DNA of 64,000 bases. Origin: Canna indica (Eukaryota; Streptophyta; Magnoliopsida; Zingiberales; Cannaceae). Where the stretch lies: positions 8,294,501 to 8,358,500 of the forward strand of contig CP136892.1 in NCBI GenBank assembly GCA_034359265.1. Direction: 5' to 3'. The notes below the pieces were generated by a model. That model was not told the origin of the DNA. It did not search any database and saw only the letters and a list, made by a program, of their open reading frames with translations. Within the stretch, counting starts at the first letter, position 1; each line of letters opens with the position of its first letter. Made by a program: the position numbers and the translations under genes. This document shows positions 10,829 to 23,520 of the stretch, piece by piece.

Positions 10829-13637
10829 GTTAGTTTCATTTAAGTTGGAGTATTTGATACATGTTTGATTTGAGTATTTTCTCCGCTCTTGATAAGAGGC
10901 TTTTGAAAAAATAATTTTTGATTTTGATTTCCAGCCTTTTCAAAGACCTATATATGTGGCCTATAACGGGCCTAAGCGACCTTGCGGTTGTAAATCGTAG
11001 GCTAATTGTGGTCTTTCGATTTTCAAATAAAAAGAAGGGTTGGATATCATGTTTTCATATTTATTATTTTGTGATCTCTTAAAATTTGTTTTGGTATCAC
11101 TTCATTTTATTTAAAACGAATTTCAAACTATTTAGCAAAGATATATTTTGAAAAAGATATTTGAATCCCTCTTTGCTATTTGGTATGGTTAACTTGCTAG
11201 TAGCCTTAATTTCATAATCTACTAATGAAGTCTACTTGCAAGTTGAAAATGTTAATGGAATGCTATGCTATCTAAAAGAAGATAGAAAATGAAATGAAAA
11301 GTTTGGGAAAATTTCCAAGAATGATGTGTGAGTTTGATTTTGCAAAAATCTTAGTATAATAGTTGAATATTCATGATTTAGTGATGTCCCTATACTCATG
11401 ATTGATTTTGCATGATAAATATATGAAATTTCATGAGTAGGTAAAATTTTGATAACTTGAGCAATTTCATGATATCTTGATTGAATGAAACTTGCTCTAG
11501 GTTGAAATTCATATTAGAGACCTCATTTTGAGTTAGTAGTTGGTAAACATGTTTAGATACACATGTCACATGATTCTAGGCATTTAAACTTGAAAATTCA
11601 TGTGTAGATGACCAAAGTGATAACTAGATCACTTTAGGGGACTTAAACTTGGAAAGTTTGACTCAAGTCAACAAATCGACTTGGATCCTTCATTTTAATT
11701 CCAAACTTCATAAACATATTTAGGAATAGGTATGACAAGTTTTCATGCATTTAAAATGAAAAATTTATATGAATATGAATAAAATGATATAGATGTCATT
11801 TCATAATAACCTCATTTGAACAAGTTTGACCCAAGTCAACAAATTGACTTAGAGGTCTCATTTTCAATCCATATTTGAGGAACATGTTTAGATTTACTCA
11901 TGTTAGGTATCCATAGGTTTAAGTTTTGAAAAACATGAGTAAATTATAAGATTGACACTTAGCAAGTTTCAAGATAACTAGTTTAGTTTTGAATGACATC
12001 ATGCTAGGTTGATATCTTAACTTAAGGATATAATTTTTATTCCAAACTTGACATACAATCTTTACATGACCATTTTGTGATGTCATAAAAGTTTGAATGA
12101 AAACTGAACACGTTTTGAAAAATAACTAAAAATTACGAAAATATCATTGAAAATTTAGCATTTTCAGTTATTTCTAGAAAAATGTAGAAAAATCTTTTTT
12201 AACTGATTCTTGAAACTGCATCTTCATTGAAAAATCTAATTTCTTCAGGAAAAATTTCAAAAATTTTCATCAAGAATCAGATTTATAGTGGAATTTTGAA
12301 GTTGGATTTTATAAATGCAAAATATCACCTTCTTGAAATATCAATTTTTTCGATACTTTGGTTTTTCATCGAAAACTTCTAATGGAACCTTGTGTATACT
12401 ATTTTGATTTTATTTCTAATATCGTTCTCACTATTCTTTGAGTGAAATCATTTTTAAAAATAATTTTGATAACTTAGGCGATATCCTGAAAAATTCAATC
12501 AGTTTTTGATTGAAATCAAGATTGGTTGATAAATGGACTTTGAAAATTCATTTTGAGTTCAAACTTGACACATTAAAAAATGATAACATTCAGAAAAATA
12601 CCTAAAATTTACAAAAATGCCCTTGGACTTTCAAGAATTTTATAAATTTATAGAAAACTCATTTTTGATTTATTCTTGAACCTATAGATTTTTTAAAAAA
12701 TCTAGTTTGTCCAGTTAAAGCATCAAAAATTTTCGTCAAGAATATGATTTTATATGGATTAAAAGTTTAATTTTTGTATACTTTGATCTAAGTCAATAAA
12801 ATGACTTAGATGCCTCCTTTTAAGCCCAAACTTGATTGATATACTTAGATTCACTCATGTTAGATGTCTAAAAGCCTAAGTTAGAAGAAACATGAGTAGA
12901 TAGCAAAATTTGATACTTAGTCATTTTCATGTTTTCATGCCTTTTTCGAATGAAACCGTTCTAAGTTCATATTTTGATCAAATGACATTCTTTTCACTTC
13001 AAAATTCATATACATGTTTTACATGACCATATCTTGGTATTTTAAAAGTTTGAATGAAATTTGGAAATATCATGAAAGATTCACTTATTTACGAAAATGC
13101 TATAAGTATTACTATTCTCAAGTTGCTCATTTTTTCGATACTTTAAATTTTCATTAGATTTTCAAATGGGACTTGAAGTATGATGTTTTAAATTCACTTA
13201 TGGTATTGTTCTACTCATTTGATGAGAAAAATTATTTCTAAAGTGATTTTTGACTATTTGACCGATACTTGAAAATATCGATACTTAAGTTACTACATAA
13301 TTCTAGGTTTTGGATTTCATTTATCATTTCACGATATCATGTATGACTTAGTCTCTTATTCGATGTTTGGTTTTCATCCATTAAGTTGACACTTTCGCGG
13401 TTTTGAAAAATCTTTTAGAGTTTCAACTTTGACTTTTAATTGACTTTTCTTGCCATTTTTTATTGATATCAAAAGGGAGAGAAAAATATAGATAAATGGA
13501 AAGAAAATATAGAAAAACCATACATATAGGTAGGGGGAGTATAATTATTTAGATATGCATGTTGATAGGGGGAGAAATCCCATGGTTGATATCCTTTGTG
13601 CTTTAATATATATCTTTTCTTAAGGATGTTTGTCATC
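10829..13637. other. Non-coding interior of SIRE-like element
   Basis: About 2.8 kb of AT-rich DNA without long ORFs. Degenerate repeated phrases (TTTGACTCAAGTCAACAAAT-like at 11656, 11824 and 12779; AAACATGAGTA-like) suggest an internally repetitive spacer. The pol genes expected here are not seen on either strand. Confidence 0.6.
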
Positions 13638-13654
13638 ATCAAAAAATAAGAGAT
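13638..13654 (+). promoter_or_regulatory. Degraded polypurine tract
   Basis: CAAAAAATAAGAGAT sits immediately 5' of the 3' LTR, after TGTCATCAT. It is the position and type of the SIRE polypurine tract, with mutations. GGGGGAG runs at ~13533 and ~13569 are further purine tracts upstream. Confidence 0.55.
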
Positions 13655-15371
13655 TATTGGCCTAAGGTTTTCAACCTTGGTCTTAATCTCGGTTTTGATG
13701 ATAATAAATATGAAACTAATGATTTCATGAAGAGTTATTTTTCAGGTTCCATATCGGTTAGCGCACGACGTCCCCGATCGAAAAAATCGGAGAAATTAGC
13801 AAGGACGATCGTCGACGCTCGAATTTCATCGAAAAGATAGAGTTTATGTTTAGAGTATCTAGAATGTGTTGTAAATCCTCATGATGATGCAAAGAAACCC
13901 AAAAACCAAACCCGAACTCCAAAACACGAAAATCTAAAAAATTAAAAAAGACCCTGAAATTTACTAAGCTTAGGGAGCTCCTTGGATGGCTATATAACCT
14001 AGATATTTTCTTGGCACCAAAAATATCGGTAATTATTTCTTAGGTACAAACTAGATAACGAGATATTTTAAAGGATTTTTTAGAAGCCTTTAACCTACCC
14101 ATATTTGACCCGAGAGATTATAAAATTTTTGTTTTTTGGAAATTTTTATTGAATATTTTTATTTTTTAGAAATTTTCATGTTTTGGAAGCCTTTAGCCTA
14201 CCCCAAAAGTTAGATATTGATTTTTTATATATTTTTATTGAATCCAAATGTGGGGGGGGCGGTAATCGTTATATAATATTTATGTTTTAAAGTTATTGAC
14301 TTAAAGTTAAAAATTATTATATAAGTAGACTTAGCGAAGACGGAACCCAGAAACCAGCAAACAAATAAAAAACCAGCCTAACCAAGCAGTCTGCCCAAGT
14401 TCGGTCAATCGACTGGTCGATTGGCAGAGGTGAAGACATTTTGGTCGATTGAATGATGCCTGAAATGGGCAGAATGCCTTCAGACGCTCGGCGGTCGCTC
14501 GGTACGTCGACCGACGATCGACCAGCAATCGACCGGAAGGTGGAAAATAGCTAGTTTTCAAGCCGCCGATCAATGTTTCTCCCGAGCACACTTCATGGCT
14601 CTATAAATAATAATGTCCCAGCCTTCCTTTGACACTTTTGATCACTCCTAAACTTCATTGAGCCATCCTTGATCATTCCCAAGCTTTCATTGGGTCATTA
14701 CTTGGAGAAACCCTAGCTTTCCAACTTGTCTTTCTTGAGTTTGTCTTTAATCTTGATTTGATTCATCACCAAGGTATCAAGAGGAGCTAGGATTCATTGT
14801 TTGGAGCTAAGTATAAGTTGTTTGATTTATTGCTCCATTAAGTTGTGTATTTTCTTGTTTACTTCATTGTATTTGAGCTTGTGAAGACCTAGGTTGTTAG
14901 GTCTTGAAATTGGATGGTAGTCTTGGTGTTTGAGATTTAAATCCACCTGTGTAAACTTAGTTTACTAGGATTAGTATTGTTGTCCTTTAGGTTTGAGGTG
15001 GGAGAGTGCTCTCGGTAGGAAGGCAGGATACTTCCGGGTGTGAAAGTGTCTTCGATTTGAGATCATAGACTTTTCGGTGTAAAGTTCTCTTTGTAAGGGA
15101 AACGATATAATCTAATAAACCTACTTTAAAAATCCTAAGCGGGATGCTTAGGTAGTAGAGTAGGCATTGGGGTCGAACCAGTATAAATCATTGTGTTAGC
15201 ATTATCTCTTTTGTGTTTGCTTAATTGTCTTATTTATTGCTTCCACATTTAATATTAGAATTGTGAATTGCCTAAGTTGTAAAAAATGATTAAAATCGAT
15301 AAACAACATTTAGGCGATAAATTTAGTTAACACACTATTCACCCCTCTCTAGTGTGTCCATTTCACCAACA
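13655..15371 (+). repeat. 3' LTR of SIRE-like element
   Basis: A 1.7-kb LTR starting TATTGGCCTAAGG (expected TG mutated to TA) and ending CCAACA. It includes a GTCGATTG/CGACCG-rich patch (14400-14550) also found in the solo LTR at 25495-26683, a likely promoter/leader region near 14600 (CTCTATAAATAATAATG), and an end region shared with the 5' LTR (CCTAAGCGGGATGCTTAGGT). Confidence 0.8.
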
Positions 15372-15689
15372 GGTCTTTCAACTAGCATACACAATTTTTA
15401 GCATAGATAACGGTTCAATCTTCCACTTTCTCTCGAAGAATACGAGAGATTTTATTTACTTACTAACAAATAGAAGGGTTTAATATAGAAAGGAATGGAA
15501 CATCCTCTATTGATACACTTTATCAAAATCGGTAACTCCATCTTCATCGTAAATTTTTAAATGGCTAGATTAATTGTCAAAATTAATCTATTCCAAAAAG
15601 GCAATGCTTCCTAATAAATCACTGAGTCGTATGTACGGATATATTCCCCGACTTGAACATCCACTCCATCACATGTAACACCTTTATTA
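15372..15689. repeat. Segmental duplication tail, copy 1 (right part)
   Basis: 15372-15530 matches 24740-24925 directly (ACGGTTCAATCTTCCACTTT). 15532-15650 matches 24965-25070 as the reverse complement, so the end of this copy is inverted. This is host sequence displaced by the SIRE-like insertion. Confidence 0.72.
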
Positions 15690-17032
15690 TTTTCAGCTAA
15701 TAAAATTGGATTACAACAGTTCATAAGAAAATCCAAACAGTACTATTTTCACTCTCAGCCTCCCAAAACATACAAGATTTATTCAACATACTGTAGCTAG
15801 CTAAACTATGAGCAACAGTATTAAACTTTCTACTAACATAACACTATTTAGTACCTTCAAATTCCTCAGCCAATCTTTTAATTTTCCTCGCTAGTCAAAG
15901 GTCCTGCCCAAGCAGCTATTAATCTTTCATTCAAAATCCTAACAGCTTTCTCACAGTCAAAATGTACCTTCAACCATTTCAAATTATTTCTCCTTGCATT
16001 ATCCATTCCAAATCAAATAGCTTTTAGTTCAGCCTGCAAAAAACTCATTGCATTGTAGACAACCACAATATCCTTAAAGACCACAAACCCATTGCTTGCC
16101 TCATTTGAGTTTCTCCAAGCTGCATCACAAATTAGGTCCACCCAATCTTCATTACATGCACCTTCCTTGTCTCTTCTTTCCTTCTGATTAATGCATTCCA
16201 TCTCTTATATTACCTTCTCCCTAGACTCTATATTTTATTCAAACTTTTACAACTCCCTTTATGCTTCCCATCATTCTTGTTCTTCCAAAGAGCCCACAAC
16301 AAGACAATAATAAAATCAGTGATAAACTGAGCTGATTCCTTAACATAACCATTCCCCTCTTCTAACCATTTTCCTTCTCCCCGTTCCTTCATGTGTTTAT
16401 AACTAATTCCCAATTCCTTCTCCACCCATCTCGTAGTCAAAGGCAAAAATACAATCATAGAAAATATGCTCAATGTTATCTTCTCACCTTTCACAAATGT
16501 AACAGCTAGTTCTTTCTCCATCCTCCGTCCTCCATCCTTTGGAACCAACTAGAAGTTGGCAACTTTTCCATAACACTTTCCAAATAAAAATTTTCACCCT
16601 ACGAGGAATTCTCATTTTACATACCAATTTTCAATTAATATTTGAGTCCAAATTTATATCTTCCTTGCTCTTCAAAAACTAGTAAGCATATTTAGAATTG
16701 AGCTTGCCCTATAAATTCTCTGCCCACACCCATCTGTCAATTCCCTCACTACAATTCAGAATGATGAGCTCAATTTTCTCCTTTATTTGCAATGTTCCAT
16801 TTTCCCCGACTTGTTAACTGCTGCACATTATCAAACTTCTCCAATACTTGTACATTTATATATGTAGGCCATTTGTTTAGAGGCAATTTCCCTATCCAAG
16901 AGTCCTCCCATATATTAGTTTTTGCTCCATTTTCAATACTGACTCTCAATCCTTCTCTCAGTCTCCATGCTTGTTTTTATTGACTTAACACCCCATGAAT
17001 TTTTCCTCCTTTCAAAACCTTTCCATGGATGA
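15690..17032 (-). mobile_element. Old LINE, 3' part (zinc-finger RVT and RNase H)
   Basis: Minus-strand remnants of a plant L1-type LINE. Around 16550-16230 lies the zf-RVT region (FIIVLLWALWKNKN). 16201-15840 carries an RNase H domain start (DWVDLICDAAWRN, GFVVFKDI). Stops and frameshifts are common. The element continues at 23521-24075; a younger LINE inserted between the two parts. Confidence 0.75.
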
Positions 17033-17055
17033 GAAGTCAAAACAAATAGTTAAGA

Positions 17056-19510
17056 TTGACTGCAATGGAGCGGGGAAAGTCCAAGGTGAGCGCGGGGGCC
17101 GGAGTGGGGAAGGATCATGAGGCGCAGGCGATTAGCTTCTGGCGAGAGAAGGGTGTGGCGTCCGCTGTGCCTGGCGGGGAAGTTGGAGGTTGGTCGCTAG
17201 TGGAGAGGAAGGGGGGTCGTAAGCGAGTCTCCTTTGCCATCTCCCCTTCTCCATCGTCGTCATGCTGGGTGCCTACTTCATCCTATACCAACGTGACCAG
17301 CGGCTTCGTGCCCCCGCCGGCGAATGAGTCGGGGCGGCAGGGGCGTGTGGCGCCTGCTTCCTCTAGGAAGGGGGCGGGCTTTCTGGAGCAGGGCTTCTCT
17401 GGGGTGATGGTTTGGTTGCGCAAGGAATTCAGATGCTTCAATTGTTTTGTCAGCGGGCATTTTAGCCACCACTGTCGCGGAAAGACGGTCTGCTTCAAAT
17501 GTCTGAAGAGCGGCCACAGGGGTTTTCAGTGTCGGGATGCTGGAGCCCATCGGGTTGCTGCGACTGGGCGGGCGGAACCGGTGTCGGGGCCGATTATGGC
17601 TGGCCGCTCTTCGGAGGGTGCGTACGGGGCTCAATGCACTGATCCTCTGGGCATTGCGTGTGGGGGGGGACTCAAATTCTCTGGAGGCCGTAGTTTCTCC
17701 CCTCTTGGAGCCATGCGCCATGCGGGTGAGTGTAGCTACCTGTTGTGCGATGGAGGATCGTGTGCGCTCTGCTCAGATGTACCTCCCGCCTTCGGACTCC
17801 ACGTTGTGGAGGTTAGAATACTTGGCTAAGAGATGTGTGGTGGTGGCGGTGTCGGGGCACATTGAAGGGGACCGCAGAGACCTTCGGGTCGCGTCTTTCC
17901 TCGCATCCTGCTTCTGTGATGAAGTTAACCATCGGAGCTTGTGGAGGCAGCGTCTTCTCCCTGACGGGTGTTTCCTTGTCACGACTCCGGACCATGAGAC
18001 CTGCTATTACAAGAGGATTCTTCTGGAAAGGAGCTCTCTTAGGTGGAGGAACCTGAGGCTCGGAGTATCTGATTGGAAGGACGAGATGGTGTCCTCTACT
18101 GTCCGGCCGCCTATCCTCAGCGTGGGCCTTGAGCTGAAGGGTCTTCCCTTCGAATTTTGGAACGTCAGTGCACTTGGTTGCCTGGTCAGCTCCTTCGGGA
18201 TCTTTGATGCTGTGGACGAGCGCTCGCATTGATGGCTGGAGCTTTCAAGCTGCTGCATCCGCATTAGGGCCAGGGACTTGAGGTCCATCCCTCGGGTCAT
18301 CTTTGCGACATCGGAGTGGTGCCGATACATGGTTGAGGTGGGCATCTCGTGGTATATGTGGATCTTTGATGATGCCAACCCTTCGATCCCGGTGCCGGGA
18401 GGCTCTGGTTGGAGTGGGGACAAGCTGAATGACGAATCAGAGTTTCCTGTGGATGATGAGGAGGATGATCAGGATCCTGATGCCCATTTTTCTAGGGTGG
18501 GTGCATCGGTCCGGGGGAGTTCAGGAGAGGGGGTGATGGAGGAGGCGGTCTCGCGAGCAGTGGCGCACCCCCCTTGAGGAGAGTTCGTTGGGCCTGATCA
18601 TATCACCAAATGGGAGTTCTAAACCAGCGGTATCCTCCTGCCCAGAGCCGATTGTGGTAGGGCGGTCGTCGTCACCGGAGTTGGTGGCCCAAAATCGTCG
18701 CTCCGGCGTGCCTTGCGTGGGGCTGATGCCATTGGAGGATGGCGCTAGTACCGAGGTTGCGCCTCTGACATCAGGACTTACTATTTCGGCTGGCAAGGGT
18801 CCTTCCTCTGCAGATCTTTCGCTTCTGGAGGTGGTCGGCGAGGCAGTGGAGGCGTGCAACAGTGCCCTTTCCCTTTCGCCTGTGGGATCTGGAGATCCTC
18901 CTCCTGCTATGCGCTCACGAGGCGATCTTGATGCCTTTATTACAAACCTCGGAGTTGTTTTGTCGTCGCTTGCTGCTTCAAATGCTGGCGTGCTCAGCAC
19001 GTGGCGTGGAGGCTCCCCTTCTTAGTTTTTTGGACCGTGCTTGGCGCCTGGTGGGCCCCTCTTTGGTTTCACGTCTAGGCTTGGGGCAGTCTCCCACGCT
19101 GTGTGTGTTGGGGCCGGATCAGGTTGACGGGTCGGCTTTATCTGCCGAGAAGGATCCTATTAGTGGGATCCGAAGGTGCTCAATCACTTATGTTAGAAGG
19201 CTGAGGGTGCGCACGAAGCTTCTTGTTCGACGTAGCTCGCGCCTGCATGCAGCGGGGGCGTCAATTGTTTCCTCTATCCAGCGAGCGCGGACTCGGAAGG
19301 CTCTGCTTTGCGGCGACGGTACCTCCGCCTCGGGAGGGCGGTCCGCTCCACTATCGCCTTGCCCTTCAGGCTGCCCTGTGAGCGATGAGTTGGGACTACG
19401 CCTTGTGAAAGTCGCGCGCTCAGTGCCTCTCGGAACTTTGCGGGAGCAGATTGAGTCTTTTGGCTTCTCTTTGGTGGCCCCTTTGGAGGTCGTCAGCAAA
19501 CGCCTAACAT
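17056..19510 (+). pseudogene. LINE ORF1 (DUF4283-like, CCHC zinc knuckles)
   Basis: The nucleic-acid-binding ORF1 protein of the LINE. The first open frame (17056-17829) has two CCHC knuckles, CFNCFVSGHFSHHC and CFKCLKSGHRGFQC (residues ~127-160). The reading then shifts to the frame open at 17537-18232 (YLAKRCVVVAVSGHIEG, LELKGLPFEFWN), resembling the DUF4283-type domain of plant LINE ORF1. An acidic linker follows (DDEEDDQDPD, ~18450). Several frame changes and a TGA near 18231 show it is broken. The stretch 18600-19500 stays GC-rich and Ser/Gly-rich without a clear domain. Confidence 0.72.
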
Positions 19511-19572
19511 AGTTGGACGTCAGAATAGATGGATAGCAAAATGGCAGAGGGAGTGCCCGCTAGTGTGGGAAG

Positions 19573-22500
19573 GTGTGGGTGGATTGTTGCTGGTGTATCC
19601 CTTCTTATGAACTACTATTTCTCGGTGATGTTTTGGAATGTTCGGGGGCGTGCCGCCCCTCAAAGAAGTTTATGATTAAGAAATATTGTAGAGATATGGG
19701 GTGCTCTGTCATCGCGCTTCAAGAAACGAAGCTTTGCTCTATATCTATTCCCTTCGTGAGGCAGCTTTCAGGGTTTCGATCGGTTGGACATGTTGCTATC
19801 ATTGCGGTTGGTCTCTCGGGGGGTCTGCTGATTGTGTGGGATGCGGAGGTCTGGAAGTGTGTCCAATCTACGGTAGGAAGTTTTTTGGTTACTGCAAAGC
19901 TGGAGTTTATACGGACGGGCAAGTGTTTCATCTTCGTCAATGTGTATGGGCCTCCGAGGAGGTCAGGTGGACAGGCTTTCTTCGATGAGCTGAAACCTCT
20001 GTGTGGCATTGATGATGAGAAGCTGGTCATCGGAGGCGACTTTAATATCACTCGCACTGTATCGGAAAAGTTGAACTGCCTCGGTAGCGCGAGAGATTCG
20101 GCTACATTCTTAAAGCTCCTCGCTGATGGAGGTCTGATTGATGTGCCAATTTTAGGGAGGCAATTCACTTGGTCCAACTGTCAGGGGTCGCCCAGTATGG
20201 CGAAGCTGGACCGTGTCTTGCTCGCACTTGACACGTCGCTTGCGCTTCCGCAGGCTAGAGTGGTCGGCGGGGAGAAAAAGCTCTCCGACCACAATGCTCT
20301 TTTCTTTCAGAGCTCGACGGCGCACCTGAAGGGACCAAGACCATTCAGAATGGAGAACTTCTGGTTCGGGCATCCGGTTTTCAAAAGGATCATCAATGAT
20401 GAATGGCGAGGAGGACGATTCCAGCACTCACCCTCTGCTAACTGGACCCGGAGGTGGAGGAAATTGAGGAAAATCATCACATAGTGGGCCTCTCTTCTTA
20501 AAAAGGAAAGCAATGCAAAGCACCGTCAATTGGAGAGTGTCGTGGATGCTTTGCACGTTAAGGCGGAGCGATGCGGACTGAATGGCGAGGAGCTGGGATC
20601 GCTTGGAAGTGCCAGAAGTGAATTAGACTCTCTCTATCACGACGAGGACTCTCGGTGGAGGCAGAGAGCAAAAATTCGTTGGCTCAAGGACGGTGACTTG
20701 AACACAAGGTTCTACCACCAATGGGCCTCGATTCATAAGCGGAGGAATTGGATTCACCAAATTGACATTGCAGGTGGGGCGATCCTTGATCAGGACAACA
20801 TCTCAGCCCACTTTCGAGGATACTATGCGAGGCTGTTGGGCACAAGGAGGCAGCCGGTGTTGCGGGTAAACTGGAATGAGCTCCACCTCCCTTCACTGCC
20901 GGTTTCAGATGGGATAGATGCCGACTTCTCAATGGACGAGATCAAGGCAGCTATCTTCAGTATGGGGTCCTCCAAATCTCCTGGGCCAGATGGTCTGCCG
21001 CCGGCCTTTTTTCACGAATTCTGGGAATCCATGAAGCATGTCATTTTTGACATCATGCAAGAGTTCACTCTTCAGCCTGACTCCTTAAGGCGGGTTAATA
21101 AAGGTCATATTATTTTGCTGCCAAAGAAGGAGGGAGCCTCTAGGGTCGAGGATTTCCGCCCCATAAGTTTGGAAAATGTAATCGTTCGTATCTTCTCGGG
21201 GGTGCTGGCTGCGCGGCTAAAGCCGTTCATGAAGGATCTTATTGGTGTTCATCAAAGCGCTTTCATCATTGGGCGTAGCCCGCTCGACAGCTTCATGGGG
21301 GTGTATGAGACGGTGTGGAACTGTAGAAAGTCCGGGGAAAGTGGCTTTCTTCTTAAAATTGATATTACAAAGGCTTTTGACACACTAGATTGGAGCTTCC
21401 TTCTTGAGATGCTTAACGCGAGGGGATTTCCATCGAGATGGAACTCCTGGGTGCTAAATCTTCCAGCTACAGAATCGATGCTACTGATCAACGGGGAAAG
21501 TGGCTTGCCATTCAAGCATAGGAGCGGGGTGAGGCAAGGAAACCCTCTTTCCCCGTTCATATTTAATTTAGCGGTGGACTGCCTCTCAAAGCTGGTTGAC
21601 CGTGTTAGAAAAATCAGCCTTGGACCTAACTCCACCCCAAAAGCTAGCTCGAAGGGGGAGGATTGTCCAATCTATTTAAAGGCCATCTAGAACACAACCT
21701 CAAGCAATGTGTAACTCCACCTCAAAAGCTAGCTCAAAGGGGAAGGATTGTCCAATCTATTTAAAGGCCATCTAGAACACAACCTCAAGCAATGTGGGAC
21801 TTTAACAGACCGAGCGGCCTCTAGCGGTGTCATAAATGGAGTTTTAAGCGGGGCCTTGGAATATGGTATCACCCAATATCTCTTTGTCGATGACCTAACT
21901 CTATTCTGCAAGAATGATGGGCACAGTGTGAAGAATGCATTTGAGCTGCTTCGGATGTTTGAGCTTGCAGCAGACCTGAAGATTAATCTCAACAAGACCT
22001 TCGTAATCAGCCTCGAGGGAAATGGGGACCAGGCAAGAGATGTGGCAGCAGAGTTTCGATGCAGGGAATGTCACTTTCCTATCAACTATTTGGGATTGCC
22101 TCTCAGGCCGAGTAAGCTCAAGAAAGAAGATTGGCTCCGACTCATTGTGAAGATCGACGCTCGATTGGGTTCTTGGCAGGGCAGACTGCTCTCAGGGGCT
22201 GGCCGGTTGACGTTGATAAACAGCACGATTACTAGCACAACGGCGTATTGGCTTTCCATCTCCAAAGCTCCCAGCTGGGTTCTCGCAAGGATAGATAGGA
22301 GGAGAAAGTGATTCTTCTGGGCAGGGGCCGAGGATCAAAGGATTAATGGGCAGTGTCTTATCAAATGGAGCACACTCACGTGTCCTAAGAAGGGGGGTGG
22401 ACTTGGTATCCTTGACCTGAAGCATCATAACTCTGCACGGCTCGGAGCGTGGCTGTGGAAAGCGGTGCAAAGAATGGAAAATGGATTGTAGCCTATGGTT

Positions 22501-23362
22501 TACTCCTTTTATGGTGATTTCATCTCCTGGGGTAGTTCCAGATTCTTGAGGGTGGCCTCTCCAATTTGGAGGGACATTGGGCTACTGTTTGAGTGGTTTT
22601 CTAAGGGCATTGAAGTGAAGATTGGGAGGGGAGACCGTCTCTCTCTCTGGAATGACAAATGGGTGAGGGGGCGGAGCCTTGCCGAGATTTACCCTGACCT
22701 GTTCATGTACGTGGAGCAACCGGAAATGACAATCTATGAGGCAAGAATCATGTCACAGGGGGGTCTTTTTAGCAATTGGAACATTAACTTCACTGCCCTT
22801 GTGAATGAAGCCAGGCTGGGAGCTCTTGCTCTCGACTTGCTGCCAGTTCAACACTCGGATGGAAATGATGCCTTCACTTGGAAGTGGTCCGAAAATGCCA
22901 CCTTCTCCACAAAGAGTTGGTATGATCTCCTAAACTTCAGGGGTGTATCTGACCCGTTGTTCAAGCGCTTGTGGATGAAAGGAATCCCTCCAAAGATATA
23001 TGTGTTTGGATGGTTGCTGGCGAGGAAAAGGCTTCTAACGAGAGATCGGCTGGTGCGATGGGGAATTACAAATGATCCATCATGTCCCCTCTGCTCTATC
23101 AGGAGGGAGACGCACATCCATCTTCAATAGGGAAGGATGGAGACTTTTGCTGCAGTTCTTTGGAGTCCAGTTCTTACCAATCACGTTCGATCCCGGGATT
23201 GGTGAGGGAGGTTGGCTTCATTTGAGCCATGCGAAGTTTCAGCTGGTCCTAACTTGGAGCTGGTTTATCTGGTACGAGAGAAACAAGAGGATATTCTCGA
23301 TGGAGGTCTCCACACCTCAAATCACAGCCTCTTCCGCGCTTAGTTTCATTCGGTTCCTTTAA
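19573..23362 (+). pseudogene. LINE ORF2: endonuclease, reverse transcriptase, zf-RVT
   Basis: The endonuclease/exonuclease/phosphatase domain spans ~19670-20310, with LQETK, a GGDFNI motif and the catalytic SDHNALFF. After a TAG at ~20482, reverse transcriptase runs ~20530-22300: SKSPGPDGLPPAFF, DFRPISL, KIDITKAFDTLDW, GVRQGNPLSPFIFN, the active-site FVDDLTLF and YLGLPLRPSKL. A nested insertion at 21627-21807 splits the RT between the GNPLSP and FVDD boxes. The zf-RVT domain is at 22495-23130 (KIYVFGWLLARKRLLTRDRL, CPLCSIRRETHIHLQ). The end, to 23362, is frameshifted. No RNase H domain follows, unlike the older LINE around it. Non-functional. Confidence 0.85.
21627..21807 (-). mobile_element. 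TRIM-LTR-like insertion in LINE RT, tandem
   Basis: Two near-identical ~86-bp units (21627-21712 and 21713-21800) followed by a GGGACTTTAACA end. Read on the minus strand it begins TGTTAAAGTCCCACATTG, the usual start of small plant TRIM-type LTRs. GACC occurs on both sides (21623-21626 and 21808-21811), a possible short target duplication. It interrupts the reverse transcriptase. Confidence 0.6.
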
Positions 23363-23490
23363 GTGTTCTATTCCATGTGTATGGTTGGATAATTGTTCCT
23401 ATGACTCCTTGGTTTTTTTATGCTTTTTATTCCCCCCCCTCTGTACTTCTTTTCATTAATCTTTGAATAGAATTACATGATGCTTCTTTT

Positions 23491-23505
23491 CAAAAAAAAA
23501 AAAAA
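23491..23505 (+). other. LINE poly(A) tail
   Basis: A run of ~14 A residues joins the LINE 3' end to the downstream target duplication. It marks insertion by target-primed reverse transcription. Confidence 0.85.
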
Positions 23506-23520
23506 CCTTTCCATGGATGA

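Larger units (their letters stand above)
5663..15371 (+). mobile_element. SIRE/Maximus-like Copia derivative without visible pol
   Basis: A 9.7-kb LTR element with TG...CA ends (TGTTGGCC...CCAACA) and perfect 5-bp flanks GGTCT (5658-5662 and 15372-15376). The 5' LTR is 5663-8844, interrupted and internally deleted. A PBS-like site follows at ~8846, then gag-related sequence, a non-coding interior, a degraded polypurine tract and the 3' LTR 13655-15371. LTR starts of the type TGTTGGCCTAAGG and the upstream phrase TGTCATCATCAAAAA are typical of the SIRE/Maximus lineage. No integrase, RT or RNase H can be read, so it resembles a LARD-type, non-autonomous derivative. The element also hosts a CACTA fragment (5680-8292) and a MITE (10379-10819). 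Confidence 0.82.
17033..23501 (+). mobile_element. Full-length L1-type LINE with TSD and poly(A)
   Basis: A non-LTR retrotransposon of ~6.5 kb. A 15-19-bp target duplication centred on CCTTTCCATGGATGA is at 17014-17032 and 23502-23520, the latter right after an A tract. ORF1 carries two zinc knuckles; ORF2 carries apurinic endonuclease, reverse transcriptase and a zf-RVT domain. No RNase H is seen. Several frameshifts and a small nested insertion (21627-21807) inactivate it. It sits inside an older LINE in the opposite orientation. Confidence 0.88.

Noticed and set aside
17278..18423. Several antisense ORFs in LINE ORF1
   Set aside because: GC-rich shadow frames; the plus strand shows zinc knuckles and ORF1 features.
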